A stretch of DNA of 64,000 nt from Bacillota bacterium. GTDB lineage: Bacteria; Bacillota; Clostridia; Lachnospirales; Lachnospiraceae. Each line of letters starts with the position of its first letter. Positions within the stretch are counted from its first letter, which is position 1. Below the pieces are notes generated by a model. It did no database searches. It had not been told where the DNA came from and saw only the letters and a list, made by a program, of their open reading frames with translations. Position numbers and translations under genes: made by a program. Location: the NCBI GenBank assembly GCA_023399455.1, contig JAEWPN010000153.1:17877-81876 (forward strand). The letters run 5' to 3'. Shown here one piece after another: positions 18,231 to 26,720 of this stretch.

Positions 18231-19217
18231 ATGTATCAATTATTAGCTTTATTAACCGGTATCCTATTATCCATCATGATATCAGTAAATGGGAATCTGT
18301 CAGATCAATATGGCGCGATTCTTGCTGCAGTCATTATTCATGTGGTCGGTTCCATATCTGCTTTCCTTCTTTGCCTGACACAAAAGGAAAAGAATCCGCT
18401 CCATGGTCATCATCCCAAATGGATTTATCTAGGTGGTGCCATTGGTGTTTGCACAACTGTATTTAATAATCTTGCCTACGGACATATCAGCGTGACAAGT
18501 ATCGTAGCTTTGGGTCTATTGGGGCAGACTGTCACTTCTCTATTCATCGATACTTACGGTCTGTTCGGGATGAAAAAGCAATCCTTTAACAAGAATTCCA
18601 TTCTTGGATTTGCGGTCTCATTTCTCGGAATACTGTTAATGCTTGACCAAAGTGTTGCAGGGGCAATCATCGCTGTTTTCATTTCTTTTTGCGCCGGTAT
18701 CTCCGTTGTTCTATCCAGAAGTGTGAATGCACGTCTGGCTGAAAAAACCGGTGCACTTCGTGGTTCGCTGATAAATCATCTGGTCGGCTTACCCATCACC
18801 ATTATTGTTGCACTTTTTGCCAAGCAGTTTTCTTCCATTCCTTCAATTTCCGCCTTTCATCCATGGATCTACTTTGGCGGCATATTCGGTGTGGCAGTTA
18901 TCTTTCTTTGCAATCTTACCGTTCCAAGGATATCTGCATTTTACCTGACTCTGCTTACCTTTGTCGGTCAGGTATTTACAGGAATTCTTTTGGATCTTAT
19001 ATTTGGCGATCACTTCTCAAGAGCTTCTTTTGTCGGTGGAATTATAATTATCTTCGGAATTGCAATAAATTTTATTATCGAAAGAATTCATACATATAAG
19101 AATGAAAAAGAACGCGCTTACTGGTCTAAGATAAAGCGTGCAGAGGAAGAACATCGAAAAGTTCTTCTGAAGATATATGAGGAACAGCAAACGCCTGATA
19201 TCATTGCTAAAAAATAA
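18231..19217 (+). CDS. DMT-superfamily transporter (YdcZ/DUF606 tandem type)
   Basis: A 328-residue integral membrane protein with about ten helices made of two YdcZ-like halves (MYQLLALLTGILLSIMISVN; FHPWIYFGGIFGVAVIFLCN). It ends in a charged cytoplasmic tail (RAYWSKIKRAEEEHRKVL). The frame extends 19 codons upstream, but AAGAGGTG sits before the ATG at 18231. A divergent Crp/Fnr gene lies about 100 bases away. The substrate is unknown; the family includes metabolite and drug exporters. Confidence 0.85.
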   Translation: MYQLLALLTGILLSIMISVNGNLSDQYGAILAAVIIHVVGSISAFLLCLTQKEKNPLHGHHPKWIYLGGAIGVCTTVFNNLAYGHISVTSIVALGLLGQTVTSLFIDTYGLFGMKKQSFNKNSILGFAVSFLGILLMLDQSVAGAIIAVFISFCAGISVVLSRSVNARLAEKTGALRGSLINHLVGLPITIIVALFAKQFSSIPSISAFHPWIYFGGIFGVAVIFLCNLTVPRISAFYLTLLTFVGQVFTGILLDLIFGDHFSRASFVGGIIIIFGIAINFIIERIHTYKNEKERAYWSKIKRAEEEHRKVLLKIYEEQQTPDIIAKK

Positions 19218-19255
19218 ACAGTATATAAAAAGTTTAGTATTCCTTTAGTTCACAA

Positions 19256-19289
19256 AACCTCCGGCATCCTGTAATAACTGCCGGAGGTT
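19256..19289. terminator. bidirectional terminator between convergent genes
   Basis: AACCTCCGGCA (19256-19266) and TGCCGGAGGTT (19279-19289) form an 11-bp perfect stem. TTACTTATTTTA follows on the plus strand and TTTTG on the minus strand. It serves both the DMT gene and the ABC gene ending at 19342. Confidence 0.85.
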
Positions 19290-19341
19290 ACTTATTTTAC
19301 AACCGCTGATTTATCTTCCGCTCATATATTTCTTCCCTACA

Positions 19342-21123
19342 CTAGAAAGATACTAGCGGAGTATCCACTCTGAATTGCTCACTTACATATTTCGCATAAG
19401 TTTCGTGACTTCCAACGAGCTCATCATGGGTTCCGCTCCCTGTAATCTTGCCTTTCTCAAGGAAATAAATCTTATCGCTGTCAACAATAGTGGCAAGTCT
19501 GTGGGCAATCACCAAAGTAGTACGCCCTTTCATCAGATTAGCTAACGCACTCTGCACCATCATTTCCGATTCACTGTCAAGACTGGCCGTTGCTTCATCC
19601 AGCATTAGTATTTTGGGATTACGTAAGAATGCTCGGGCAATGGCAATCCGCTGCCGCTGACCACCGGAAATCTTAACACCTCGTTCACCCACTTCAGTCA
19701 ACAATCCATCCGGCATTTCTTCGACAAACTTACGAGCGTAAGCAAGTCCTAAAACATTCCATAATTCATCATCACTAAATTCTTTATCTAATCCATAAGT
19801 AAGATTATCTCTGATCGTACCCGCCATAATCGCACTGTCTTGCGAAACAAAACCTATTTGGCTGCGATAATCCGTCAAATTAATATCTTGGATATTTTTA
19901 TCTCCAAATTCTATAACGCCGCGACCAGGATCATAGAATCTTTCAAGCAAACTGAATATTGTTGACTTTCCTCCGCCAGACGGGCCGGCAAAAGCAATAA
20001 TCTGATTTGGTTTTGCCTCAAAAGACACACCGGTTAAAATCGGTTCATCATTTTCATACGCAAAATCAATATTAGTAACTTTAAGCTTTTTACCGGACAA
20101 ATCGATAATTTCTCCGCCCTGCAGATCTTCAGGCTCTTCGTCCAGTAATTCTTGAACCCGCTTCGTTGAGCCGGCCGCTTTTGCCATCTCGGTAAATAGG
20201 GTCGCAACACTCGGCATTGCTCCGATCAGATTAAACAAGTACATTAGGAAACTCATCAATGTCCCGATCGCCATTGCCCCAATAGCAATTCGATGCATAC
20301 CATAAGCTAATAAGCCAAAGATCATGCTCATCATCACCATCATCATAATTGGTTGCATTGTTGCATCGAAGACCGCCTCTTTTTTGCCGACTTTGAATAA
20401 CTTATCCACTTCGTGATTAGCGCGCATTTGTGCCTGTTTTTCTGCATTAGAAGTTTTTACAAGGCGAATCTCACTTAATGTTTCGCTGGCAATCCCATTA
20501 AATTCCGCAAGAGCGTCCTGTCTCATATGTCCGACTTTTGTTCCAAATCCAAAGATCGGCAGCATAATGATCAGTACAATCGGAACAGTTACCAGCATTG
20601 CCAAGCACATTTGCCAATCCATTTTAAGCATCATATAGACAGAACCTAAAACCAGGATAATGCTGGATATGGTTTGTGGAAAAGTATTAGCAAGTAACTG
20701 TTTTACTTGTGATGTATCATTTACTAAACGGCTTGAAATCTCACCGGCTTTAATGGCATCAAAATAGTTTACCTTTAACGTTGTCAATTTAAACCAGAGA
20801 TTTTTTCTCAGGTTTTGAATGACATTTTCCCCAAAAATACCAAGAACCGTTCCGCCAATTGCCGAAATAATCGCAGAAGATACGAACAATAAGACTACCT
20901 TTAACAGCAACGGATAATCGATTCCTTTTGAAAAGTTATTGACTAATGACGATGCTAACTGGGGTACATAAATTTGAACACTTGAGGATACTATTAACAG
21001 CAGTATTCCTATTATCAAAAGAAAATACTTTGGTTTCGTTGTTGCGATCAGCCCGACAAATTGTCTAAGCGAAAACTTCGTACTATCTTTTCTGACTGTA
21101 TCATCCGGTCTTCCGCCACCCAT
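19342..21123 (-). CDS. multidrug ABC half-transporter (fused membrane and ATPase domains)
   Basis: A 593-residue exporter with six membrane helices in residues 30-320 and a nucleotide-binding domain with Walker A GPSGGGKST at 380-388. The signature is ISGGQRQR at 485-492 and Walker B ILMLDE lies at 505-510. It resembles BmrA/LmrA-type drug exporters and probably works as a homodimer, since no second half-transporter is adjacent. Its ATG overlaps the stop of the MarR gene (TAATG), so the two are translationally coupled and controlled together. Confidence 0.92.
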   Translation of the reverse strand: MGGGRPDDTVRKDSTKFSLRQFVGLIATTKPKYFLLIIGILLLIVSSSVQIYVPQLASSLVNNFSKGIDYPLLLKVVLLFVSSAIISAIGGTVLGIFGENVIQNLRKNLWFKLTTLKVNYFDAIKAGEISSRLVNDTSQVKQLLANTFPQTISSIILVLGSVYMMLKMDWQMCLAMLVTVPIVLIIMLPIFGFGTKVGHMRQDALAEFNGIASETLSEIRLVKTSNAEKQAQMRANHEVDKLFKVGKKEAVFDATMQPIMMMVMMSMIFGLLAYGMHRIAIGAMAIGTLMSFLMYLFNLIGAMPSVATLFTEMAKAAGSTKRVQELLDEEPEDLQGGEIIDLSGKKLKVTNIDFAYENDEPILTGVSFEAKPNQIIAFAGPSGGGKSTIFSLLERFYDPGRGVIEFGDKNIQDINLTDYRSQIGFVSQDSAIMAGTIRDNLTYGLDKEFSDDELWNVLGLAYARKFVEEMPDGLLTEVGERGVKISGGQRQRIAIARAFLRNPKILMLDEATASLDSESEMMVQSALANLMKGRTTLVIAHRLATIVDSDKIYFLEKGKITGSGTHDELVGSHETYAKYVSEQFRVDTPLVSF

Positions 21124-21734
21124 TATCTACGCCCCCTTCCAAAGAATTTACCATCTCTGCCAAATCCGCCATGAAAATCCTCTCCAAATCCACCAAAGCC
21201 GCCGAATCCATTACGCTCTAGCATTTGTTCACGTGCACGCCCGAGGTGAGCTGACATTTGGCCAAAATGTTGCCAACGCTTATCATCACCGAAAATCTCA
21301 TTTAATTTTAATCGGAACTCATCGCTTGAAATGTTATCTGCAATACGTGATAAATATTCATATAACTTTTCCAGTTCTTCTTCAGCAAAACCTCTGAATA
21401 ACTCATCTTTAAGACTTGAAGAAATCTCGCCGCGATCTTTTATACTTTCATAACCCTTCTCAGTCAGCTTGACAAACGTAACCCTGGCATCTTCTTCTGA
21501 TTTCACACGTTCAGCCGTTCCTGCCATTTCAAGCTTTTTGATGATTTGAGTGACGCTTGATGGCTTGATATCTAAGAATTCAGAAATACGCCCTGCCGTC
21601 ACACCATCTTCTTTTGATAATAACCGCAAGGTTTCAAAAGCATTATCCGTCTTTTCTTCTACCTGATTAGCAAAAATCAAAAAGGGTTGATGGGTGATCT
21701 CCATTAACTTATTCAATATATTATTTCTATTCAT
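21123..21734 (-). CDS. MarR-family repressor with Gly/Phe-rich tail
   Basis: A 203-residue protein with a MarR winged helix at about 20-140 (GVTAGRISEFLDIKPSSVTQIIKKLEMAG; DARVTFVKLTEKGYESI). An unusual C-terminal tail of about 40 residues is rich in Gly, Phe and Arg (GFGGFGGFGEDFHGG..FFGRGRR). Ordinary MarR proteins are about 140-150 residues. It is the first gene of the MarR-ABC exporter operon and probably autoregulates through the inverted repeat around its promoter. The tail function is unknown; RNA, membrane or ligand contacts are guesses. Confidence 0.88.
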   Translation of the reverse strand: MNRNNILNKLMEITHQPFLIFANQVEEKTDNAFETLRLLSKEDGVTAGRISEFLDIKPSSVTQIIKKLEMAGTAERVKSEEDARVTFVKLTEKGYESIKDRGEISSSLKDELFRGFAEEELEKLYEYLSRIADNISSDEFRLKLNEIFGDDKRWQHFGQMSAHLGRAREQMLERNGFGGFGGFGEDFHGGFGRDGKFFGRGRR

Positions 21735-21750
21735 TTCTCTTACCTCCGTT

Positions 21751-21837
21751 TTAATTTATTTAGTTTATGAGTTATCTAACAAAACAAATTATAATTCCTT
21801 TTATTTTGTTTGTCAATATATAAACTAAATAAATTAA
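21751..21837 (-). promoter_or_regulatory. consensus sigma-A promoter flanked by 18-bp inverted operator arms
   Basis: On the minus strand TTGACA (21816-21811) and TATAAT (21793-21788) are both perfect and exactly 17 bases apart. TTAATTTATTTAGTTTAT (21751-21768) and its exact complement ATAAACTAAATAAATTAA (21820-21837) flank the promoter. The arms probably bind the MarR protein encoded immediately downstream, which would need to shut down a very strong promoter. Confidence 0.85.
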
Positions 21838-21873
21838 ATTTCATCGCTTCTCACACACTTAAAGACGCAAAGA

Positions 21874-21918
21874 ATCCGGGAACAAAGATCTGCAAATGAC
21901 AAATCAAAATTCCCGGAT
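21874..21918. terminator. possible terminator stem after the MFS-CBS gene
   Basis: ATCCGGGAA (21874-21882) and TTCCCGGAT (21910-21918) form a 9-bp perfect stem with a long loop, about 70 bases past the MFS stop. The following bases are only partly T-rich (TCTTTGCGTCTTT on the minus strand), so termination is plausible but not certain. Another stem, TCACCGC/GCGGTGA, lies nearer the stop at 21937-21964. Confidence 0.4.
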
Positions 21919-21988
21919 AAAATTCTCATATCGTTTCACCGCCTCTCATTCAATCGCGGTGACATCTTACTGTTCAGCTCGTTTTAAT

Positions 21989-23848
21989 CTAAGTGCTAAA
22001 CGGCAATCGTTTCATCAGATAGCGCATAGTATCGCCCCTGCTGATCGTTCCCACAAGAACACCATTTTGCGTTACCGGAACTTTGCTCAGCTTGTGTTCA
22101 TAAAACAGTTGGCAGACCTTTGATAGCGAAGTGCTGAGTTCCACCGTTATAGTGCGCTTCGTTGCTATTTCCATTACATTTCTTTGCAAAAGCTCCCTGG
22201 CTTTGGACACAAACGCTTCGTTGTCAGGCAGCACGACAGAAAATGACTCCCCGATAACATGTACATCTTGTTTTGCCATATACCGCAGAACATCTCCATC
22301 GGATACATAGCCGATAATGTGCCTTCCATTGTCTATGACAGGCAACCCGCTTGTGCGGTATTCAATAAATTTCTCAATTACCCGTTCAATTGAATCACCG
22401 GACGACACAGTGTATGGGTTTGAATGCATTGCCGCATCTAGCTCCGATATCATTTTACTTTCGAAAATACTATCGCTCTTCTCGCGGTCTTTTACCTTAA
22501 TAATAACCAACACAAGGCCGATAACGGCGATTACAATGCTGAGATAAAATGCAACATGAATCCCTATTAGCTGCGACTTTACAAAATTATCGGAGGCGTA
22601 TAAATTTGTGGCCAGCGACATGGCGGACACCATCAGCGCCACCCCAAAGGTCGAAGCGACTTGACGCATAGCACTTGATACCGCATTTCCATGATGCAGA
22701 ATCTCATCCGGGAGATTGCTGATTGACCAAATGTTAATCGGCGTATTGGCAATCATCAAGCCAAAAGAACGGGCACAGTAAACAATAATCATTAATGCGA
22801 TGGGAGTTTCAAATCCCCACAACGCCATTCCCAAAGAGCCGATCGACAACAATGCTACTCCTGCGATCGAAAGGTAACGCGCCCCGAATTTATCATGTAA
22901 ATTTCCTGCAAAGTATCCTCCGATTGCGCCCAGAATCGAACCGGGAACCATAATCAGTCCTGAAATCGTAGCTGAAAATCCGCGTACGGTTTGGACATAG
23001 ATCGGAAGGGTGAGAGACACTGCCGCAAGGGATGCTGATATCAGCATGGATATCACAATCCCATATAGGAACTGCTTATCAAAAAGCACTTTAAGCTCTA
23101 AAAATGGCTCTGTAAGCTTAAACTGGCGGCGAGCAAAGGCAATAAGTGTCCCGGCACCCAGGACGATCAGCACGACCGCGGCAGGCAATGTTTCAATCTT
23201 ACCAAACATAGAAAAGCCGTAAAGAAGGAAAAAAAGACCCAGGGATGACTCCGCAACTGATATTTTATCGAGACAAACCGGCTTTGTCTTGCCGAAATTT
23301 TTTATTGAAAATGCTGCAATAAGTATAATGATCGCCGCCAACACCGCCATAATCAGAAACATAACGTGCCAGCCTACCATATCTGTAAGGATGCCGGAAA
23401 TTGCAGGACCCATTGCGGGGGCGAACATTATAACAAAGTTATACATTCCCATTGCACTGCCGCGCTTTCCGTGAGGAAAAATGAGGAGCAGCACAGTCAT
23501 TGACATTGGCAGCATAACGCCCGCACATACCGCTTGCAATATGCGTCCGGCGAGCAAAACAGGAAAATTGATTCCCCAAGCTGCAAGCAGGCTACCGGCA
23601 AAAAATAAGCCGAAAACGGTGATGAACAATTTCCTCGTAGAAAATCGGTCCATTAAAAACGCCGAAACAGCCACTATAATGGCGTTTACCAAAGTGAAGC
23701 CTGAAACCAGCCACTGTGCAGTGGTAGCATTAATCTTCAGCTCGGTCATGACCGAGGGGATAGCCGGATTCATTAATGTTTGGTTTAATACCGACAAAAA
23801 AGCACCACAGATTAAAACGATGACTGTGGCTTTCTGACCTTTTTCCAT
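21989..23848 (-). CDS. DHA2-type MFS drug transporter fused to two CBS domains
   Basis: A 619-residue protein. Residues 1-450 form a 14-helix major-facilitator pump of the EmrB/DHA2 type (LNQTLMNPAIPSVMTEL in helix 1, WLVSGFTLVNAI, GRILQAVCAGVMLPM, motif C-like APAMGPAISGIL). Residues about 460-619 contain two CBS repeats (HSNPYTVSSGDSIERVIEKF..GYVSDGDVLRYM and EIATKRTITVELSTSLSKVC..GTISRGDTMRYL). CBS pairs usually bind adenine nucleotides, so transport may be gated by energy status or c-di-AMP (inference). It is cotranscribed with the MarR gene upstream (57-bp gap). Confidence 0.9.
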   Translation of the reverse strand: MEKGQKATVIVLICGAFLSVLNQTLMNPAIPSVMTELKINATTAQWLVSGFTLVNAIIVAVSAFLMDRFSTRKLFITVFGLFFAGSLLAAWGINFPVLLAGRILQAVCAGVMLPMSMTVLLLIFPHGKRGSAMGMYNFVIMFAPAMGPAISGILTDMVGWHVMFLIMAVLAAIIILIAAFSIKNFGKTKPVCLDKISVAESSLGLFFLLYGFSMFGKIETLPAAVVLIVLGAGTLIAFARRQFKLTEPFLELKVLFDKQFLYGIVISMLISASLAAVSLTLPIYVQTVRGFSATISGLIMVPGSILGAIGGYFAGNLHDKFGARYLSIAGVALLSIGSLGMALWGFETPIALMIIVYCARSFGLMIANTPINIWSISNLPDEILHHGNAVSSAMRQVASTFGVALMVSAMSLATNLYASDNFVKSQLIGIHVAFYLSIVIAVIGLVLVIIKVKDREKSDSIFESKMISELDAAMHSNPYTVSSGDSIERVIEKFIEYRTSGLPVIDNGRHIIGYVSDGDVLRYMAKQDVHVIGESFSVVLPDNEAFVSKARELLQRNVMEIATKRTITVELSTSLSKVCQLFYEHKLSKVPVTQNGVLVGTISRGDTMRYLMKRLPFST

Positions 23849-23905
23849 ATTGTATTACTTCCTTTCAATTCTCGAATTATCAATATTGCAATAGATTTAT
23901 TAAAA

Positions 23906-24343
23906 CTATTCCAATAAATAGCCGCACAAACGGTTCACATATAATTTTGCGGCCGTCAGCATAGCTGTCCTCTCCTCTTCATCCAGGCTTTCCATTGCTT
24001 TACTTTCCGCATTTTTGATCTTTTGAATCATTTCAAAAGCAAATGCCCGCCCTTTGTCTGTAAAATGAATGACCTTTTGCCTCCTGTCGGAATCGAGTTC
24101 GACCATTCTGATTACTCCGCGACGCAGCAAGCCGGTCACGATAGCATTGACCGTCTGTTTGGGAAGAAAAGTGTATTCACAGATGGTCCTCTGCGTACAA
24201 TTCCCATCGTGTTCCAGGATAATCCGAAGCGCACATAATGTGCTGTAAGACATACCGAGACTTTTCGCGTATGCTTCATATTGGGCATTAAGTTCAAAGT
24301 AAGTACGTAAATACTCATTCGCATTCTTTTCTTCTCTGGTCAC
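23906..24343 (-). CDS. MarR-family transcriptional regulator
   Basis: A 145-residue winged-helix regulator of normal MarR length (LNAQYEAYAKSLGMSYSTLCALRII, TQRTICEYTFLPKQTVNAIVTGLLRRG, SDRRQKVIHFTDKGRAFA). It precedes the MFS-CBS pump in the same operon, and a palindrome sits on its promoter, so autoregulation and efflux control are likely. The inducer is unknown. Confidence 0.9.
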   Translation of the reverse strand: MTREEKNANEYLRTYFELNAQYEAYAKSLGMSYSTLCALRIILEHDGNCTQRTICEYTFLPKQTVNAIVTGLLRRGVIRMVELDSDRRQKVIHFTDKGRAFAFEMIQKIKNAESKAMESLDEEERTAMLTAAKLYVNRLCGYLLE

Positions 24344-24376
24344 AGTCGGCCTCCTTATTTAGTCTTATTATATACC

Positions 24377-24397
24377 GTCCCAAACGGGACTATTATA
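24377..24397 (-). promoter_or_regulatory. -10 element with adjacent palindrome upstream of the MarR-MFS operon
   Basis: TATAAT (24397-24392 on the minus strand) is followed one base later by GTCCC-GTTT-GGGAC (24390-24377). A repressor bound here would cover the transcription start. The -35 region is not obvious. The repressor is presumably the MarR protein encoded 34 bases downstream. Confidence 0.5.
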
Positions 24398-24463
24398 GCA
24401 TACTATGATACTGAAATGAAGTCAAGACTTACATATCTCATTAGACAAAGTGGGATTAGGGTT

Positions 24464-25096
24464 TTATAAACTAAGTATCCCCATATGCTCAAGCAATATC
24501 TTCCAACCCATTAAAACCAATATAATACCGCCGGCAAGTTCAGCCTTCGATTTGAATTTTACACCGAAAATATTACCGATTTTCACGCCCAGTACAGATA
24601 AAGTCAGTGTAATAATCCCGATGGATAAAATTGCCGGGACAATATTAACATTAAGGAACGCAAATGACACGCCTACCGCCAGTGCATCAATGCTTGTAGC
24701 AAGAGCAAGAGGCAGCATTTTCCCTGGTTTTAAAGAGACTTCTTCCTTTTCAGGGCGTTCTCCGCTGGGGCATCCTCTGTCCGTACATATTTCAGCAGGA
24801 CATTCCCTGTCCGCACAACCTTCTTTTTTAAAGCTTTCCACGATCATCTTGCCGCCGATAAAGCAGAGCAAGACAAATGCGATCCAGTGATCGAACGCAA
24901 TTATTTTATCAGCAAACTGTGTGGCAAGCCAATATCCGGCAAGCGGCATAACCGCTTGAAAAAAGCCAAAGTACAAACCGACAATCAATGCTTTTTGTAT
25001 GGTTGCTTTAGGCATGGTCAGTCCGAAACAGGCGGCTACGGCAAAAGCATCCATAGAAAGCCCAATGGCAATAAGGAGTAATTCCATCAAATTCAT
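24464..25096 (-). CDS. mntP: manganese exporter MntP with Cys-rich loop
   Basis: A 210-residue membrane protein made of two three-helix repeats, each with the family's conserved aspartate (SMDAFAV, D16; SIDALAVG, D137). MntP exports Mn2+ from the cytoplasm. Family members are usually about 185-190 residues. Here an extra segment in the middle cytoplasmic loop carries cysteines at 94, 99, 104 and 109, each five apart (GCADRECPAEICTDRGC). The start at 25096 has an AGGAG site; the frame extends further but lies in the leader. A yybP-ykoY riboswitch and terminator precede it. Confidence 0.93.
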   Translation of the reverse strand: MNLMELLLIAIGLSMDAFAVAACFGLTMPKATIQKALIVGLYFGFFQAVMPLAGYWLATQFADKIIAFDHWIAFVLLCFIGGKMIVESFKKEGCADRECPAEICTDRGCPSGERPEKEEVSLKPGKMLPLALATSIDALAVGVSFAFLNVNIVPAILSIGIITLTLSVLGVKIGNIFGVKFKSKAELAGGIILVLMGWKILLEHMGILSL

Positions 25097-25132
25097 CGTA
25101 TGTTCTCCTTTACAAGATGTTATTTGCAAAAG

Positions 25133-25170
25133 AAAAAACCCAAGCATTACTCATACGAGCATATACTTGG
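25133..25170 (-). terminator. riboswitch-controlled terminator upstream of mntP
   Basis: On the minus strand CCAAGTAT (25170-25163) pairs with ATGCTTGG (25147-25140) with one wobble, followed by TTTTTT from 25138. It lies between the aptamer and the mntP ribosome site, the expected place for the expression platform. Confidence 0.8.
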
Positions 25171-25211
25171 ACTTTGATAAATAATAACGACCATGTATAG
25201 CTGTAAAAGTT

Positions 25212-25305
25212 ATACATGAGTCTCGTTTTTTAAGACAAGCCAGACCGTTGCAGGTCAGCATGTTGACTTGCCGCACATATTTGCGCTAACTACTCCCTCA
25301 CGGGT
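25212..25305 (-). promoter_or_regulatory. yybP-ykoY manganese riboswitch aptamer
   Basis: The minus-strand leader contains the loop-1 motif GGGAGTAG (25297-25290) and the loop-3 motif CGAGAC (25225-25220), closed by a P1 helix (GTGA/TCAT and continuing). This is the hallmark pair of yybP-ykoY Mn2+ sensors, which commonly precede mntP. CATGTATA (25218-25211) can pair with TATACATG (25199-25192) and would compete with P1, providing the switch before the terminator. High Mn2+ should stabilise P1 and allow mntP expression. Confidence 0.82.
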
Positions 25306-25321
25306 ATTTTCAGTTTTCAGT

Positions 25322-25350
25322 AGTGTATCATGATTTCATGTGAAAATCAA
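25322..25350 (-). promoter_or_regulatory. mntP promoter
   Basis: TTGATT (25350-25345) and an extended TGA-TACACT (-10 at 25327-25322) are 17 bases apart on the minus strand, just upstream of the riboswitch aptamer. Confidence 0.6.
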
Positions 25351-25397
25351 GCCAAAACAAATAAAATGCCATACTGCAAAAAGCAATGTTGTTAATA

Positions 25398-26609
25398 CTA
25401 CATTTTACCTATCTCAATCACCGAACGCGCCCTGAGTAACGCAAGACCGCTGACAAATATGACTATACCGGACGCGATCAACAGCCACTCAATTCGCACC
25501 AAATCACCCAAGGGACCGAATACAACCATTCCGAGCGGCATTGCCAACCCACCGAACATCATCATCACGCTGAATACCCGTCCCATTTTGTCCGGCTCAA
25601 TTTTGCTCTGGAGCAAAGTCATACTCGGCGTGTTGAACAACGGCATAGTAACTCCGCAGATGAGCATTACACCTAAATATATCCAGAAATTCGGCACTAC
25701 ACCGAGCAGAAAACCTGTCAAGCCGAATAGAGCACAAGCCATGACAATAGTGTGCGCCTTGTTTTTGAAACCGCCCCACACAGAAATTAATATGCCGCCT
25801 ACGACTGCGCCGATTGAAAATACAATTTCAATCGCAGTCAGCCTCCATACATCATCGCCGAATGTGCGGGCTGTCTGAAGTGGAGTAAGCAAAGCGGCGG
25901 GCGATGCGAAAAAGCTGAAGAACGCACTGTAAATGATAATAAGTTTCAACCACGCCTTGGAATTGATATATCGCAGCCCTTCGCGCAGTTCGTGAAAATA
26001 TGCCTGTACGCCATGCTTTAATTCCTCTGTGCGGGGAACGCCGGACACCTTAACAAATATCAAAACTATGCTTATGCCTATTGCCGCAGTTACCACATCA
26101 ACGAAGAAAATATATTCAATCGATAGGAACGACAGCAATGCACCTGCCGCCATCGGTGCGACAAACATATTCAACGACTGGATTGAGCTTTGTATGCCGT
26201 TGAATCGCTGCAAACTCTCCGTCGGTACGATTTGCGGTATCATTGCAGATACTGCGGGCTGCTGTATACCTTGTCCGAACGACCTCGCAATTACAACTAT
26301 GAACATAAGCCAGATATTTTTGTATCCGGAGATGTACGCGACTGCCAAGCCGAGCGTTATCAGCGCGATGCACGCATCGGATATTATGATAAGGTGCTTG
26401 CGATTGTGCCTGTCCGCCCATACACCCGCAAACGGCGAAATAAGCGTCATTGGCAACAGCGCGGCGCAGGTGAACAGCGTCATGATCACACCCGATTTGG
26501 TTTCGAGTGTAATTTGCCATGTTATAGCATGCTGCACGAGCATCGAGCCGAACATTGACACGAACTGCCCAATGATATATAAAGTTGCATTACGTTTCCA
26601 GTTAGCCAT
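25398..26609 (-). CDS. MFS efflux protein, macrolide-efflux (Mef/DHA3) type
   Basis: A 403-residue 12-helix major-facilitator protein. The opening (NATLYIIGQFVSMFGSMLVQHAITW), the loop motif GVWADRHNRKHLIIISD and RSFGQGIQQPAVSAMIPQIVP match the DHA3 family containing MefA. Such proteins export macrolides or other drugs, but the substrate cannot be inferred. An AGGTGAGG site precedes the ATG. It lies downstream of the coiled-coil ABC system on the same strand with a 111-bp AT-rich gap that holds its own -10 element. Confidence 0.87.
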   Translation of the reverse strand: MANWKRNATLYIIGQFVSMFGSMLVQHAITWQITLETKSGVIMTLFTCAALLPMTLISPFAGVWADRHNRKHLIIISDACIALITLGLAVAYISGYKNIWLMFIVVIARSFGQGIQQPAVSAMIPQIVPTESLQRFNGIQSSIQSLNMFVAPMAAGALLSFLSIEYIFFVDVVTAAIGISIVLIFVKVSGVPRTEELKHGVQAYFHELREGLRYINSKAWLKLIIIYSAFFSFFASPAALLTPLQTARTFGDDVWRLTAIEIVFSIGAVVGGILISVWGGFKNKAHTIVMACALFGLTGFLLGVVPNFWIYLGVMLICGVTMPLFNTPSMTLLQSKIEPDKMGRVFSVMMMFGGLAMPLGMVVFGPLGDLVRIEWLLIASGIVIFVSGLALLRARSVIEIGKM

Positions 26610-26657
26610 TTCAGTACCTCACCTTTATTGACAGTCAAGTAATCTTTCTTTTTTACA

Positions 26658-26690
26658 ATTATAACAAAAAAACTATATAAAACTATATAA
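26658..26690 (-). promoter_or_regulatory. possible promoter with two 10-bp tandem repeats before the Mef-like gene
   Basis: TATAAT (26663-26658, minus) lies 49 bases before the start. The sequence AACTATATAA is repeated exactly at 26671-26680 and 26681-26690 and occupies the -35 region. The rest of 26610-26720 is AT-rich without another signal. Confidence 0.35.
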
Positions 26691-26720
26691 AAATAAAAAA
26701 TTAATATATAAAGTATGTTG

